The notes beneath the pieces were generated by a model, which was given only the letters and a program-made list of their open reading frames with translations, did no database searches and had not been told where the DNA came from. Below, one piece after another: positions 46,637-55,458 of a stretch of 64,000 nt of DNA. This stretch comes from Alphaproteobacteria bacterium UBA6178 (lineage in GTDB: Bacteria > Pseudomonadota > Alphaproteobacteria > Rickettsiales > UBA3002). A program made the position numbers and the translations under genes. Each line of letters starts with the position of its first letter. Position 1 is the first letter of the stretch. The stretch spans positions 28,902 through 92,901 of the forward strand of contig DITS01000034.1 of NCBI GenBank assembly GCA_002422205.1. The letters are read 5' to 3'.

Positions 46637-47340
46637 ATCTGGCTAAAATAAACCTCCGCCTCGGCTAATCCAGCTGCATCCCCCACATGCAGCCAGTCGC
46701 CATCATGCACCAGCGTACCAATGCGGCTATAATACCCATCCGCCCCGCGCAGGCGGTCATAAAGCACATTCATCGAAAATGCACCCGCAGCGCAATGCGC
46801 AAACAAGCGCGGATGCAGCATCTGAACACCGGTAAAAATATACGGCGCATGCTCACCTTGACGGCGGCGAATGCGCCCGTCTACCCCCATATCAAAATCT
46901 CCCGCGCCCGAAAACCCAATCGCCTTCTCGCGAGGGTGCAGCAACATCAGCACATCCATGTGCTCATCATCCCACAGCTTCATCAGCCGCTGCAAAGCGG
47001 GCTCGGTGCCATCCACACAAATCGTATCGCTATTCATCGCAATAAACGGCTCCGCGCCTAGCATGGCCAGTGCCTTGGCAATCCCCCCACCCGTTTCCAA
47101 CGGCTCTATCTCGTATGAAACTGCAATGGTCACATCCCGCCGCTTCCGCAAATGCGCTTCCAGCATCTCCGCCTTATACGAGCTATTCACCACAATCTCC
47201 CTAATGCCCGCATCCCGTAAATGATCCAGCGCATAATCAATCAGTACTTTGCCATGCACCGGCACCAAAGGCTTGGGGATATGGTCCGTAATCGGGCGCA
47301 GCCGTTTGCCAAGCCCTGCCGCTAACACCATCGCCTTCAT
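46633..47340 (-). CDS. murU: N-acetylmuramate-1-phosphate uridylyltransferase (MurU-like nucleotidyltransferase)
   Basis: 235-residue NDP-sugar pyrophosphorylase fold. The signature LAAGLGKRLRPITDHIPKPLVPV begins at residue 6; the metal-binding MNSDT is near 108. In peptidoglycan recycling it turns MurNAc-1-phosphate into UDP-MurNAc. It overlaps amgK by 4 nt in the iscX-tsaE-amgK-murU run, the usual alphaproteobacterial setting. A different sugar-1-phosphate substrate cannot be ruled out from sequence alone. Confidence 0.88.
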   Translation of the reverse strand: MKAMVLAAGLGKRLRPITDHIPKPLVPVHGKVLIDYALDHLRDAGIREIVVNSSYKAEMLEAHLRKRRDVTIAVSYEIEPLETGGGIAKALAMLGAEPFIAMNSDTICVDGTEPALQRLMKLWDDEHMDVLMLLHPREKAIGFSGAGDFDMGVDGRIRRRQGEHAPYIFTGVQMLHPRLFAHCAAGAFSMNVLYDRLRGADGYYSRIGTLVHDGDWLHVGDAAGLAEAEVYFSQI

Positions 47341-48377
47341 TCTATCGACCCAATCGTACTATCCGCCTCAAAAGCACCCCGCATCGGCGCAGGCACATGC
47401 GCATCCAGCCATGCGGCAAGCGGTGCCAGCAAGGGGTGGTACAAATCATGCTCCAGCCAGCCCCACACACGCGGCAGAAATGCCAGATAATGCGGCTTGC
47501 CATCACGCACACAGAGCCGCGTGAAAATGCCAATAATCTTGCTGTTGCGCTGCGCGCCCAACACTGCATAACGCTTCATAAACGCATCACGATCCTGCTG
47601 CGTGGCTGCAATAAAATAATCCAACACTTTCTCAATCACCGCAGACGACACATCACGCCGCGCATCCTCTAAAAACGACACCAAATCATAGGCTGTATCA
47701 CCCAGCAAAGCATCCTGATAATCCAGCAACCCTACACGCTGCAAACCATTCCGTTCGGGCAGCCACATCAAATTATCCGCATGGTAATCGCGCAGCACCG
47801 GCACATGCTGTCGCAATCCAGCCTGCGCCAGAATATCACGCCACAGCACCATATACTCTTCTTTAAGTGAGCGCGCCTTATTCAGCCCCACCGCCTGTGG
47901 CAAAAACCAATCGGCAAACAATCCCACTTCGCGCAACATCACGGTCTCATCATAAGGCTCCAGCACATGCGCCTTGCCCACTGTCTCATAACGATGGTAC
48001 AAATCCACCAGCAGCTCTGCCGCCGCCAGATAGAGCGCTTCTTCCTGCTCGCCATCCGCCCGCAGCACCGCCGAATATAAATCCTCGCCCAAATCCTCCA
48101 GCAACAAAAACCCCGAAGCCGTGTCCTGCGCATAAATCTCGGGCGCACTATGGCCATAGCTGCGTAAAAGCTGCGTAACACGAATAAACGGCGTCACATC
48201 CTCCTGCGGTGGCGGCGCATCCATTAGCATAGCTGGCTTATCAGCCTGGATCACGCGCTCATAGCGCCGAAACGATGCATCCCCCGCCAGCGGATGGCGG
48301 CTGGCGGCGCTCCAGCCCGCTTCAAGCAAAAACGCATCAATCAATGCACTGCGATTCGTCATTTTCTCCGCTAACAT
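47337..48377 (-). CDS. amgK: anomeric MurNAc/GlcNAc kinase AmgK (aminoglycoside phosphotransferase fold)
   Basis: 346-residue APH-fold kinase. The catalytic loop is YHADNL (H199, D201, N202) and the metal-binding loop is LLDYQDALLGDTAYDL. Together with murU it rescues MurNAc to UDP-MurNAc, bypassing de novo synthesis. Its start lies 7 nt inside tsaE; an ATG five codons later with a GGAG site is an equally good start. Confidence 0.88.
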   Translation of the reverse strand: MLAEKMTNRSALIDAFLLEAGWSAASRHPLAGDASFRRYERVIQADKPAMLMDAPPPQEDVTPFIRVTQLLRSYGHSAPEIYAQDTASGFLLLEDLGEDLYSAVLRADGEQEEALYLAAAELLVDLYHRYETVGKAHVLEPYDETVMLREVGLFADWFLPQAVGLNKARSLKEEYMVLWRDILAQAGLRQHVPVLRDYHADNLMWLPERNGLQRVGLLDYQDALLGDTAYDLVSFLEDARRDVSSAVIEKVLDYFIAATQQDRDAFMKRYAVLGAQRNSKIIGIFTRLCVRDGKPHYLAFLPRVWGWLEHDLYHPLLAPLAAWLDAHVPAPMRGAFEADSTIGSIE

Positions 48378-48838
48378 AACCCTGCTTTCTCTAATCGCTC
48401 GAGCGTCGCTCCGATAGAACGAAACGTCACCTCACGGCTAAATTCACCTTCACCAAACTCAATCACCATACGAATCGTCTCCTCAGGCAGCCAGTCCAAT
48501 ACCAGCTCCGGCCATTCAATCAATGTAATGCCGCTGGCCAATGCATCCTCCAGCCCGAGTTCCTCCACATCCGATTCTTCTTCCAGCCGATAGAGGTCAT
48601 AATGCCATATCACATCGCGCTCACCGCTCAGCAATGTCACATCATAGGTCTGCACCAGCGTGAATGTCGGGCTGGTCACCCCTACTTCAGCTTCGCTAAG
48701 TTCCTGAATCAGCCGTTGCGAAAAGGTAGTTTTCCCCGCCCCCAAATCACCCTGCAACGTAATACAATCATGAGGCGAAAGTATACGGGCCAACGAAATT
48801 GCCAGCTCTTGCATCGCCTCTATACTGAAAATCCGCAC
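48371..48838 (-). CDS. tsaE: tRNA threonylcarbamoyladenosine biosynthesis ATPase TsaE
   Basis: 155-residue P-loop protein needed for t6A37 modification of ANN-decoding tRNAs, working with TsaB, TsaC and TsaD. Walker A QGDLGAGKTTFSQ is at ~29-41; GVTSPTFTLVQTY and HYDLYRLE are family motifs. It is 3 nt downstream of iscX and overlaps amgK. Confidence 0.94.
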   Translation of the reverse strand: MRIFSIEAMQELAISLARILSPHDCITLQGDLGAGKTTFSQRLIQELSEAEVGVTSPTFTLVQTYDVTLLSGERDVIWHYDLYRLEEESDVEELGLEDALASGITLIEWPELVLDWLPEETIRMVIEFGEGEFSREVTFRSIGATLERLEKAGLC

Positions 48839-48841
48839 GCT

Positions 48842-49039
48842 TTAGTCGTCCCTCTCATCCATCCATGCCATTTGGATGGCCTCCAAAATCTTTTCATTGC
48901 AGCCCTCAGGGTCATCTTCAAAGCCCTCAAGCGCCACAACCCATGCGCGCAAGTCCGTAAACCTCAGATTTACATTGTCTTTATCGGGGTGCGCCTCCTC
49001 CAGAGCAATCGCGATATCATACGTATCCGTCCATCTCAT
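48842..49039 (-). CDS. iscX: Fe-S assembly protein IscX
   Basis: 65-residue acidic helical protein matching IscX/YfhJ: MRWTDTYDIAIAL, RFTDLRAWVVALEGFEDDPEG, CNEKILEAIQMAWMDE. It modulates IscS and binds iron. It normally ends an isc operon; here it leads the tsaE-amgK-murU group, apart from other isc genes. Confidence 0.9.
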   Translation of the reverse strand: MRWTDTYDIAIALEEAHPDKDNVNLRFTDLRAWVVALEGFEDDPEGCNEKILEAIQMAWMDERDD

Positions 49040-49072
49040 ACTATAGCCCTTGGCAAAATAAATGGTATGCTG

Positions 49073-49087
49073 TTAACCTTGTGTTAA
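49073..49087. promoter_or_regulatory. CtrA-binding site upstream of cheY
   Basis: TTAA-CCTTGTG-TTAA is a perfect TTAA-N7-TTAA CtrA box, 96 nt before the cheY start and 34 nt upstream of the divergent iscX start. CtrA controls motility genes in alphaproteobacteria, and its kinase CckA is encoded 10 kb away. Confidence 0.68.
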
Positions 49088-49182
49088 AAATTATGCGGTA
49101 TTTTAGATAATAATCGCACAGAGACAAGGCGAATTCCGAACAGGAAGTTGGAGTTAACCGTAATACAGGGAAAGAGAAGACT

Positions 49183-49572
49183 ATGGCTGTAGATAAGAAT
49201 ATGCCGATTTTGATCGTAGATGATTATAAAACCATGCTGCGCATCATCAAAAATTTGCTCAAGCAACTGGGTTTTGAAAATGTAGACGAAGCAACCGATG
49301 GCAGTATGGCATTAGGCAAGGTAAAAGAAAAAGCCTATGGTCTGGTGATTTCCGATTGGAATATGGAACCCATGTCAGGCTTCGAATTCCTCAAAAAAGT
49401 ACGTGAGGATGAAAAAACCAAGCAATTGCCTTTCATCATGATCACGGCAGAAAGCAAAACCGACAACGTGATCGCGGCCAAACAGGCAGGCGTCAGCAAT
49501 TATATTGTAAAGCCTTTCAATGCAGGCACCTTAAAACAAAAAATTGAAGCGGTATTTGGTGAAGCAATCTAG
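49183..49572 (+). CDS. cheY: CheY-type single-domain response regulator
   Basis: 129-residue receiver that, when phosphorylated, binds the flagellar switch. Acidic pocket D13/D14, acceptor D58 (ISDWNMEPMSG, the CheY-typical DWNMP-like loop), T87 and K109 (VKPFNAG) are all present. Followed by cheZ after 48 nt, so this is the chemotaxis CheY and not a cell-cycle regulator. A CtrA box lies upstream. Confidence 0.93.
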   Translation: MAVDKNMPILIVDDYKTMLRIIKNLLKQLGFENVDEATDGSMALGKVKEKAYGLVISDWNMEPMSGFEFLKKVREDEKTKQLPFIMITAESKTDNVIAAKQAGVSNYIVKPFNAGTLKQKIEAVFGEAI

Positions 49573-49620
49573 CACACATCAACGCATCAACATAATGACG
49601 ACTGAGGACTAGAGGTACGC

Positions 49621-50283
49621 GTGAGCAATACACAACAAAAACTAGGCAACTCGCTACTTAAAAACCTGATCGGCCTGCGTGAGCAGAAAGGCCAGATTCT
49701 GATTGAGGATGTCGGTGCAATTTTAGAAGGCATGGCATCCACCTTACAGTCAGACGCCCCACCGGATAATTTCCTGCGCACCGAAATTGAACGCATGGCA
49801 AATTATATCGTTTCGGCCAAACGCGAAATTATCGCCATGGTGCCCCATCCCGACGAAGGCGCGCCGAAAAATATCAATGTTGCCGCACAAGAACTGGGCG
49901 AAGTGGTAAAAGCCACCGAAGAAGCAACCAACATCATCATGGACGCGACGGATGCGATTCAGGAAGCCGCCAGCGGCGTGTCCGATGCCGCCATCACCTC
50001 CATAATCATGGATGAAACCACCAAAATCTATGACGCCTGCTCTTTTCAGGATATCACCGGCCAACGCATCAACAAAGTGCTCAAAACCCTGGAAAATGTT
50101 GAAGAGCGCGTGGTCACACTGGTACAATTATTCGGCGGCGCATTACCTGAGGGTTATAACCCGCCCCCCACATCGGCCTTCAAGCTCGACCGCCCCGACG
50201 AAGAACTAATGAACGGCCCGCAACTCACCGGCGAGGCCCCCTCGCAAGCCGATATCGACGCGCTGTTCGGCAGCCTCGATTAA
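49621..50283 (+). CDS. cheZ: protein phosphatase CheZ
   Basis: 220-residue CheY-P phosphatase. The catalytic pair is D144 and Q148 in CSFQDITGQRI, equivalent to D143/Q147 of E. coli CheZ. The long helical hairpin spans ~85-165. The C-terminal CheY-tethering helix ADIDALFGSLD ends the protein. The start is GTG with an AGAGG ribosome site. A strong terminator follows. Confidence 0.94.
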   Translation: MSNTQQKLGNSLLKNLIGLREQKGQILIEDVGAILEGMASTLQSDAPPDNFLRTEIERMANYIVSAKREIIAMVPHPDEGAPKNINVAAQELGEVVKATEEATNIIMDATDAIQEAASGVSDAAITSIIMDETTKIYDACSFQDITGQRINKVLKTLENVEERVVTLVQLFGGALPEGYNPPPTSAFKLDRPDEELMNGPQLTGEAPSQADIDALFGSLD

Positions 50284-50329
50284 CCGATTCGCTGCATGAG
50301 CAGCAAACGCAATATCAACCCCACTAGAT

Positions 50330-50358
50330 AGGCCGGATTTATCCGGCCTTTTTCTTTA
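50330..50358 (+). terminator. rho-independent terminator of cheY-cheZ
   Basis: AGGCCGGAT-TT-ATCCGGCCT, a 9-bp perfect stem followed by TTTTTCTTT, 46 nt after the cheZ stop. Confidence 0.93.
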
Positions 50359-50479
50359 TCGGCACGCAAATTGCTTACGCTACCAATCGCTGCAATCCAA
50401 AAGATTGCGGCCAATGTGCATATTGCAATTGAAGCGCTAGCGATAATGCACTAGAAAATAACAATACTCGGCGGGGAAA

Positions 50480-53400
50480 ATGGCGACAAAAGCAACAATC
50501 ATACGAGTGACCTTCTACACTATGCTCCTGATAATCGGGAGCATACCGCCATCCTACGCCGCCATATCTCCCGACATTACCACCCGCCAGATCCGCGATT
50601 TTACCCGTGTCACCTTCAACTGGCCCGAGCAAGTCCGCTTCAAAGTCGAAGAATCAACTCAAGGCGTCACCCTCACCTTCGACAAAGCCGCCAACATTGA
50701 CTTAGGCGCCCTCAAAAACCAAATGCAGGGCCGCCTGCAATCCAGTCAGGTATCACCCGATGGCCGCCAGATTATCCTCAATTTTGATCAGCCCTATCGC
50801 GTCCGCCATTTTGTAAGCGGCAACGCCAACGGCATCGATATCCTTAATACCAACCGGCCTCTTGCTTCGACCGCACCCACCGTTGCCACACCGTCAGCGC
50901 CACCGCCAGTCACGCCCCCCGCCGCACCTATAGCCCCCCAGGCAACTCTGGTACCCGCTACCACCGGTCAATCCTTAGCACAAGCCACACCCGAGCCTGC
51001 TCCCGCTCTAGCTTCGCCCGAGCCAGCCGCCGCACCGCCTGCCGCGCCTGAGCCACAACCAACAACGCCAGCCGCTGCCACGCCAACAGCACCGGTAGAG
51101 CCACCGGCTGTAGCCCCTGCACCAGAACCAGTACCACCTGTACCAGCAGAAACGCCCCCAGCCCCCCCTGAGCCTGTACCCTTGTCTGAGCCAACCCCAA
51201 CCCCAGAACCAGAGGAACCTGCCGCGCAAACCCCGCCCCCAGCAGAGCCAGCCCCTCCTGTTGCCGAAGAACCGGTACCTGTCACCGCCCCCGAGCCAGC
51301 ATCAGCAGCGCAAACACAAACTGCCACACCCACACCAGAAGTCACCGAGACGCCCGAAACTGAAGTGACCGTTCTGACACCCGAAGACGCAAAACAACCA
51401 CAAGTGGACTTATTGCCTTCGCTCCGGCCCGACACGTCCAAACCTTTAATGGTGACCTCTAAAGCAATGACGACCGGCAATGATTTACATTTCGGCTGGC
51501 AACACCGCGTTGCCGCCGCCGTCTTTTTCCGCGATAAGGATTTGTGGATTGCATTCAGCGACAAACAACCCATCAACGAAACCATGCTGGCAAGCATCCT
51601 GCCCGCCTCCGTCAAAAAAATGACGCGGGTCGAGCATCCTACCAATCTGGTATTGCGCCTCGAAACCGACGGCAGCATTTATGCCAAAGTCACCCGCTCC
51701 AAAGAAAATATGGAATGGATCGTGACCCTCTCCAACTATCAGCAAATCCCCCAAAGGCCGATTGAGCTAGCCGTCAATGCCGATGCGCGCTTACCCAATA
51801 TCTACGCCGCCGTGCTCGAATATGCCGAGCCCGCCACCATCACCGACCCGCTATGGGGCGATCAAATCATCATAACCCCCTTCTATAATGCGGGCGAAGC
51901 GATTTACCCCTCGCGCGAATTTGTCGATTTTTCATTACTCGCCAGCGCACAAGGCATGGCCATTATCAAAAAATCTGACTTCGCGCGCGTAGCGCCCCTG
52001 CGTAACGGCCTTCGCCTTACCAGCAAAAACGGCCTCAGCCTATCCACAGACTTACCCGCCATAGCCGCCACCGAAATGGAAGCGCTGCGCACCCTTGCCA
52101 CCACCTTGTTTCCCTACGAGCAATGGAAAGTCGAGCCCGGAAAATTCCCCGAAGCACGGCAGGAAATCGAACGCCAACTCATGGGCGCTGCGCCCATCCG
52201 CGCCAATTCGCTGCGCTTAAAGCTCGCTCAGCTTTATTTAGGGCAAGGCCTGGCCTATGAGGCCCGTGCACTACTCGATACTATTGCCGCCGAAGATCGT
52301 GGATTCTACATCGACCGTCAGCTTGCCGCGCTGCGCGGTGCCGCCAATTTCCTGACCGCCGATTATGCCGCCGCCACCGCCGATTTCGCCTCCAAAGAGC
52401 TTGAGGATATCGAAGAAATCAAACTCTGGCGCCAGGCGATGGATGTATTCCAGACCGACCGCGCCCGCTTCGATTATCTCGAATTCTATAAACCCTTTAT
52501 CCAGAAATACCCGCCGCGCCTGAAAGAAAAACTGGCGATTCTGGCCGCCGATAATTATATCAACCGCAAAAGCTATCAGCGCGCACTCAAAACCTTCGAC
52601 ACCATGGCCGAAGCCAATAACGAAGTATCCCAAAGCCTTATACCCTATGTCGATTTTCTCCTTGGCAAAATCGCAGCGGAGAGTGGCAATGTGGAAGGTG
52701 CCAAAACCCTGTGGGAACCGCTCGTCAATCATGATGACCGCTTCATCCGCGCCCGCGCCGATTTCTCGCTCACCGCATTACTCTATAACAACGACATGAT
52801 GCCCATCGAAGAAGCCACCAAACGCCTCGACCGCCTACGCATTGTCTGGCGGGGCGACACGCTCGAGCTGGGGCTGCTCAGCTTCCTCGGCCAGCTCTAT
52901 GTTGATCAGGGCAACTACCTTGACGGCATGCGTGCATGGCGCGAGCTGATCACCCATTTCCCTGATTCGGCGCTCGCGCTCACCACCGCCCGCGACATGG
53001 CCAAAACCTTCAACATGCTCTACGCCGAAGGCAAAGCCGACGAGTTAGAGCCGCTGCAGGCCTTATCCATCTTTTATGAGTTCCGTGAGCTAACGCCTGT
53101 GGGCATTGCCGGTGACACCATGATCCAGAATCTTGCTGACCGCTTAGCCAGCGTCGATTTACTCGACCGCGCCGCCGCCTTGCTCGAACACCAAATTCAA
53201 TTCCGCCAGGAAGGCGAATCGCGCAGCCGTTTAGGTGCCCAGCTGGCACTCATCTACCTGCTAAATGAAATGCCCGAAAAGGCACTTAGTGTATTGGAGC
53301 TCACCGGCTACGGCGAAAATTCCGACGAGCTCTACCGCAAACGCCAGCAGCTCACCGCGCTTGGCCTATCCGAAACCGGCAATCATGAGCGCGCCATTAC

Positions 53401-53809
53401 CATGCTATCGGGTGATCCCAGCGAGGATGCGTCCATGCTGCGCCTCAATATCTTTTGGCAAATGCGTGATTGGCGCAATGTCATCCGCTCAGCCGAAGAA
53501 CTGCTGGCCAGCCGCGCCGATGTCACCGCGCCACTCACCATCACTGAGAGCGAATATTTATTACAGCTTGCCATCGCCTATGTCTTTGAGCGCGACCGCT
53601 CGCAGCTTTATTACTTACGCAATTACTTCGCACCACTCATGGACGAAAACCCCAACCGCGATATCTTTATGTATATCACCGACGATACCGGCCCCATCGA
53701 CCCCAAACAGTTTGAGCAGGTCACATACCAGATCAACCGTATCGAAAGCTTCATGCAAACCTACCGCGATAAAATCAGCAGCGGCGGTTTAAGCTCGGCA
53801 CTCAATTAG
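50480..53809 (+). CDS. large exported AMIN-like/TPR protein with Pro/Ala linker
   Basis: 1109 aa. A signal peptide (to ~28, PPSYA-A) is followed by a beta-rich AMIN-like domain (~30-125: RVTFNWPEQVRFKVEES, GRQIILNFDQPYRVRHF). A ~175-residue linker of Pro, Ala, Glu and Thr comes next, then a second beta domain (~320-500). The last ~600 residues are helical repeats of TPR type (LRLKLAQLYLGQGLAYEARALL and similar). Its place between cheYZ and flagellar genes suggests a cell-wall-bound scaffold for the flagellum or pole; that is inference. It ends 4 nt before the convergent operon. Confidence 0.8.
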   Translation: MATKATIIRVTFYTMLLIIGSIPPSYAAISPDITTRQIRDFTRVTFNWPEQVRFKVEESTQGVTLTFDKAANIDLGALKNQMQGRLQSSQVSPDGRQIILNFDQPYRVRHFVSGNANGIDILNTNRPLASTAPTVATPSAPPPVTPPAAPIAPQATLVPATTGQSLAQATPEPAPALASPEPAAAPPAAPEPQPTTPAAATPTAPVEPPAVAPAPEPVPPVPAETPPAPPEPVPLSEPTPTPEPEEPAAQTPPPAEPAPPVAEEPVPVTAPEPASAAQTQTATPTPEVTETPETEVTVLTPEDAKQPQVDLLPSLRPDTSKPLMVTSKAMTTGNDLHFGWQHRVAAAVFFRDKDLWIAFSDKQPINETMLASILPASVKKMTRVEHPTNLVLRLETDGSIYAKVTRSKENMEWIVTLSNYQQIPQRPIELAVNADARLPNIYAAVLEYAEPATITDPLWGDQIIITPFYNAGEAIYPSREFVDFSLLASAQGMAIIKKSDFARVAPLRNGLRLTSKNGLSLSTDLPAIAATEMEALRTLATTLFPYEQWKVEPGKFPEARQEIERQLMGAAPIRANSLRLKLAQLYLGQGLAYEARALLDTIAAEDRGFYIDRQLAALRGAANFLTADYAAATADFASKELEDIEEIKLWRQAMDVFQTDRARFDYLEFYKPFIQKYPPRLKEKLAILAADNYINRKSYQRALKTFDTMAEANNEVSQSLIPYVDFLLGKIAAESGNVEGAKTLWEPLVNHDDRFIRARADFSLTALLYNNDMMPIEEATKRLDRLRIVWRGDTLELGLLSFLGQLYVDQGNYLDGMRAWRELITHFPDSALALTTARDMAKTFNMLYAEGKADELEPLQALSIFYEFRELTPVGIAGDTMIQNLADRLASVDLLDRAAALLEHQIQFRQEGESRSRLGAQLALIYLLNEMPEKALSVLELTGYGENSDELYRKRQQLTALGLSETGNHERAITMLSGDPSEDASMLRLNIFWQMRDWRNVIRSAEELLASRADVTAPLTITESEYLLQLAIAYVFERDRSQLYYLRNYFAPLMDENPNRDIFMYITDDTGPIDPKQFEQVTYQINRIESFMQTYRDKISSGGLSSALN

Positions 53810-53813
53810 AAAA

Positions 53814-54077
53814 CTAAGGGATTTTTTTATCATCAGGATGATTCACTTCGTGATAATCCACCTCGATAATCTCTACATGGGGTTCACCCGGCTCTTGCGG
53901 CGCTTTAGGTGCATTTAATATGCCCTTTTCAATCAGCCAGCGGCGGATAAAGATATACGCCGCCACGCACAATCCAATTGCCAGCGCCGCCACAAATACA
54001 TAGACCGCAATCCACAACAACAGCAGTAACACCACAAAAATAATAGCGCCCTGTATGATCTGGCTAATGCTCGGCAT
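53814..54077 (-). CDS. small membrane protein, last gene of the fliP operon
   Basis: 87 aa: a long hydrophobic stretch (~8-45, possibly two short helices) then a basic turn and an acidic Pro-rich tail. No family recognised. It is 2 nt downstream of fliP and so shares the flagellar operon; a role in export-gate assembly is possible but unsupported. Confidence 0.65.
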   Translation of the reverse strand: MPSISQIIQGAIIFVVLLLLLWIAVYVFVAALAIGLCVAAYIFIRRWLIEKGILNAPKAPQEPGEPHVEIIEVDYHEVNHPDDKKIP

Positions 54078-54079
54078 GC

Positions 54080-54832
54080 CTACACTCCAAAACTTCTGAC
54101 TAAACTACCCGCCACCATATACCAGCCATCGACCAACACGAAAAAGATCAGCTTAAAGGGCAACGAAATAAGCACCGGCGGCAACATCATCATACCCATT
54201 GCCATCAACACCGATGCAACCAGCATATCAATAATCAAAAACGGCACAAAGATCAGAAACCCAATCTCAAACGCGCGCCGCAATTCGCTAATCATAAAAG
54301 CGGGCACCAGCACCTGATACGGCGTTGCCGTGGGGTCTTCAATCACCATATCGGGCTGCATATCCACAAACAGCTCCAAATCCTTTTCACGCACATGCTG
54401 CAACATAAACAAACGGAAAGGCTGCGCCGATTTCGCCATCGCCTCTTCTTCCGATATTTCTTCATTAATCAGCGGCAGCACGCCTTCGTCATAGGCTTTC
54501 TCAAATACCGGAGCCATCACGAACAGTGTTAAAAACAACGCCAGCGATACCAAAACCTGATTCGGTGGCGTTTGCTGCGTACCCAGTGCCGTACGCAAGA
54601 AGGACAATACAATAATAATCCGCGTAAACGATGTCACCATAATGAAAATCGACGGCGCGAGCGTAATCACCGTCATCAGAATGATCAGCTGAATCATGCG
54701 CGCAGCAGTCGAGCCGCCATCTTGCAATCCCAAATCAATCGATAAGCTCTGCGCCACCGCAAGCGACGGCAGAAACAAGCCCAAAAGCACTAAGAATGGG
54801 AGGGGTCGCTTAATTCGCATCGGCCTTGTCAT
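54080..54832 (-). CDS. fliP: flagellar biosynthetic protein FliP
   Basis: 250-residue export-gate subunit. A cleavable signal peptide (~1-27, AVAQ) precedes four membrane helices. Family motifs include TSFTRIIIVLSFLRTALGTQQTPPNQVL and PFLIIDMLVASVLMAMGMMMLPP. It forms the FliP5-FliQ4-FliR1 pore with the products at 57.5-58.6 kb. The start lies about 23 nt inside fliO. Confidence 0.96.
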   Translation of the reverse strand: MTRPMRIKRPLPFLVLLGLFLPSLAVAQSLSIDLGLQDGGSTAARMIQLIILMTVITLAPSIFIMVTSFTRIIIVLSFLRTALGTQQTPPNQVLVSLALFLTLFVMAPVFEKAYDEGVLPLINEEISEEEAMAKSAQPFRLFMLQHVREKDLELFVDMQPDMVIEDPTATPYQVLVPAFMISELRRAFEIGFLIFVPFLIIDMLVASVLMAMGMMMLPPVLISLPFKLIFFVLVDGWYMVAGSLVRSFGV

Positions 54833-55082
54833 AACTTTCTATTACCACATCCTGGTTAGCGCTCAATAACAGCAAATGCTCGCGTGCATCCCGACGAATC
54901 AACACTAACCGGCGTCGCGGGTCAATCATCAAACTGTCAATCACCTGCAATCGCGACTCAGCTGATGTTTTTTTAAAACGCCCTTCAATGCCCAATTTAC
55001 GCGTCACCCATGCGGCAACAAAAACCAGCCCCACCACAAACGCAAACGATAAAATGAACCGGCCAATATCCACCTGATCCAT
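54810..55082 (-). CDS. fliO: flagellar biosynthetic protein FliO
   Basis: 90-residue assembly factor for FliP. One N-terminal membrane helix (~7-29) is followed by a small cytoplasmic domain with the FliO core RLQVIDSLMIDPRRRLVLIRRD. The ATG at 55082 comes just after the upstream stop; the open frame begins 17 codons earlier. Adjacent to fliP as usual. Confidence 0.88.
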   Translation of the reverse strand: MDQVDIGRFILSFAFVVGLVFVAAWVTRKLGIEGRFKKTSAESRLQVIDSLMIDPRRRLVLIRRDAREHLLLLSANQDVVIESYDKADAN

Positions 55083-55083
55083 A

Positions 55084-55458
55084 TTATTCGTCCTCACCTT
55101 CCGGCTTAACCGTACCCTCGCGTCTTGGCCCATGCTCCGACTGCTTATACGCCACAGATGCCTGCTTATGCTTGCTCACACCCGATAATTCTTTGCCCAG
55201 CGCATCACGGCTGGCCACAAATCGTTGCTGCAATTCATCCAGATCGATCATCAGCTCATCCAGCTCATCCTTGAACTGGCGTGATTCTTCCACACTGAGC
55301 GTGCTGATCGCCTGACACATGCGATGCACTTGCTTGTCCAACCCTTCCAGCTCGATATAATCACCCTGCGCCACAATCTCTTTTGCTTTGCTGATATAGA
55401 CTTTCAGGTCATCCAATAATTCCCGCGCGGCCCCCGCCATGGCAACATTACTACTCAT
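55084..55458 (-). CDS. helical protein of the flagellar operon (possible export chaperone)
   Basis: 124 aa, predicted mostly alpha-helical with heptad-like Leu/Ile spacing over residues ~8-95 and a polar charged tail. Size and composition resemble FliT/FlgN-type chaperones, but there is no diagnostic motif. It overlaps flhX by 4 nt and is 1 nt before fliO, so a flagellar role is likely. Confidence 0.6.
   Translation of the reverse strand: MSSNVAMAGAARELLDDLKVYISKAKEIVAQGDYIELEGLDKQVHRMCQAISTLSVEESRQFKDELDELMIDLDELQQRFVASRDALGKELSGVSKHKQASVAYKQSEHGPRREGTVKPEGEDE

Noticed and set aside
50958..51678. Gly/Ala/Ser-rich minus-strand frame
   Set aside because: It is the mirror of the Pro/Ala linker codons of the AMIN-like/TPR gene.
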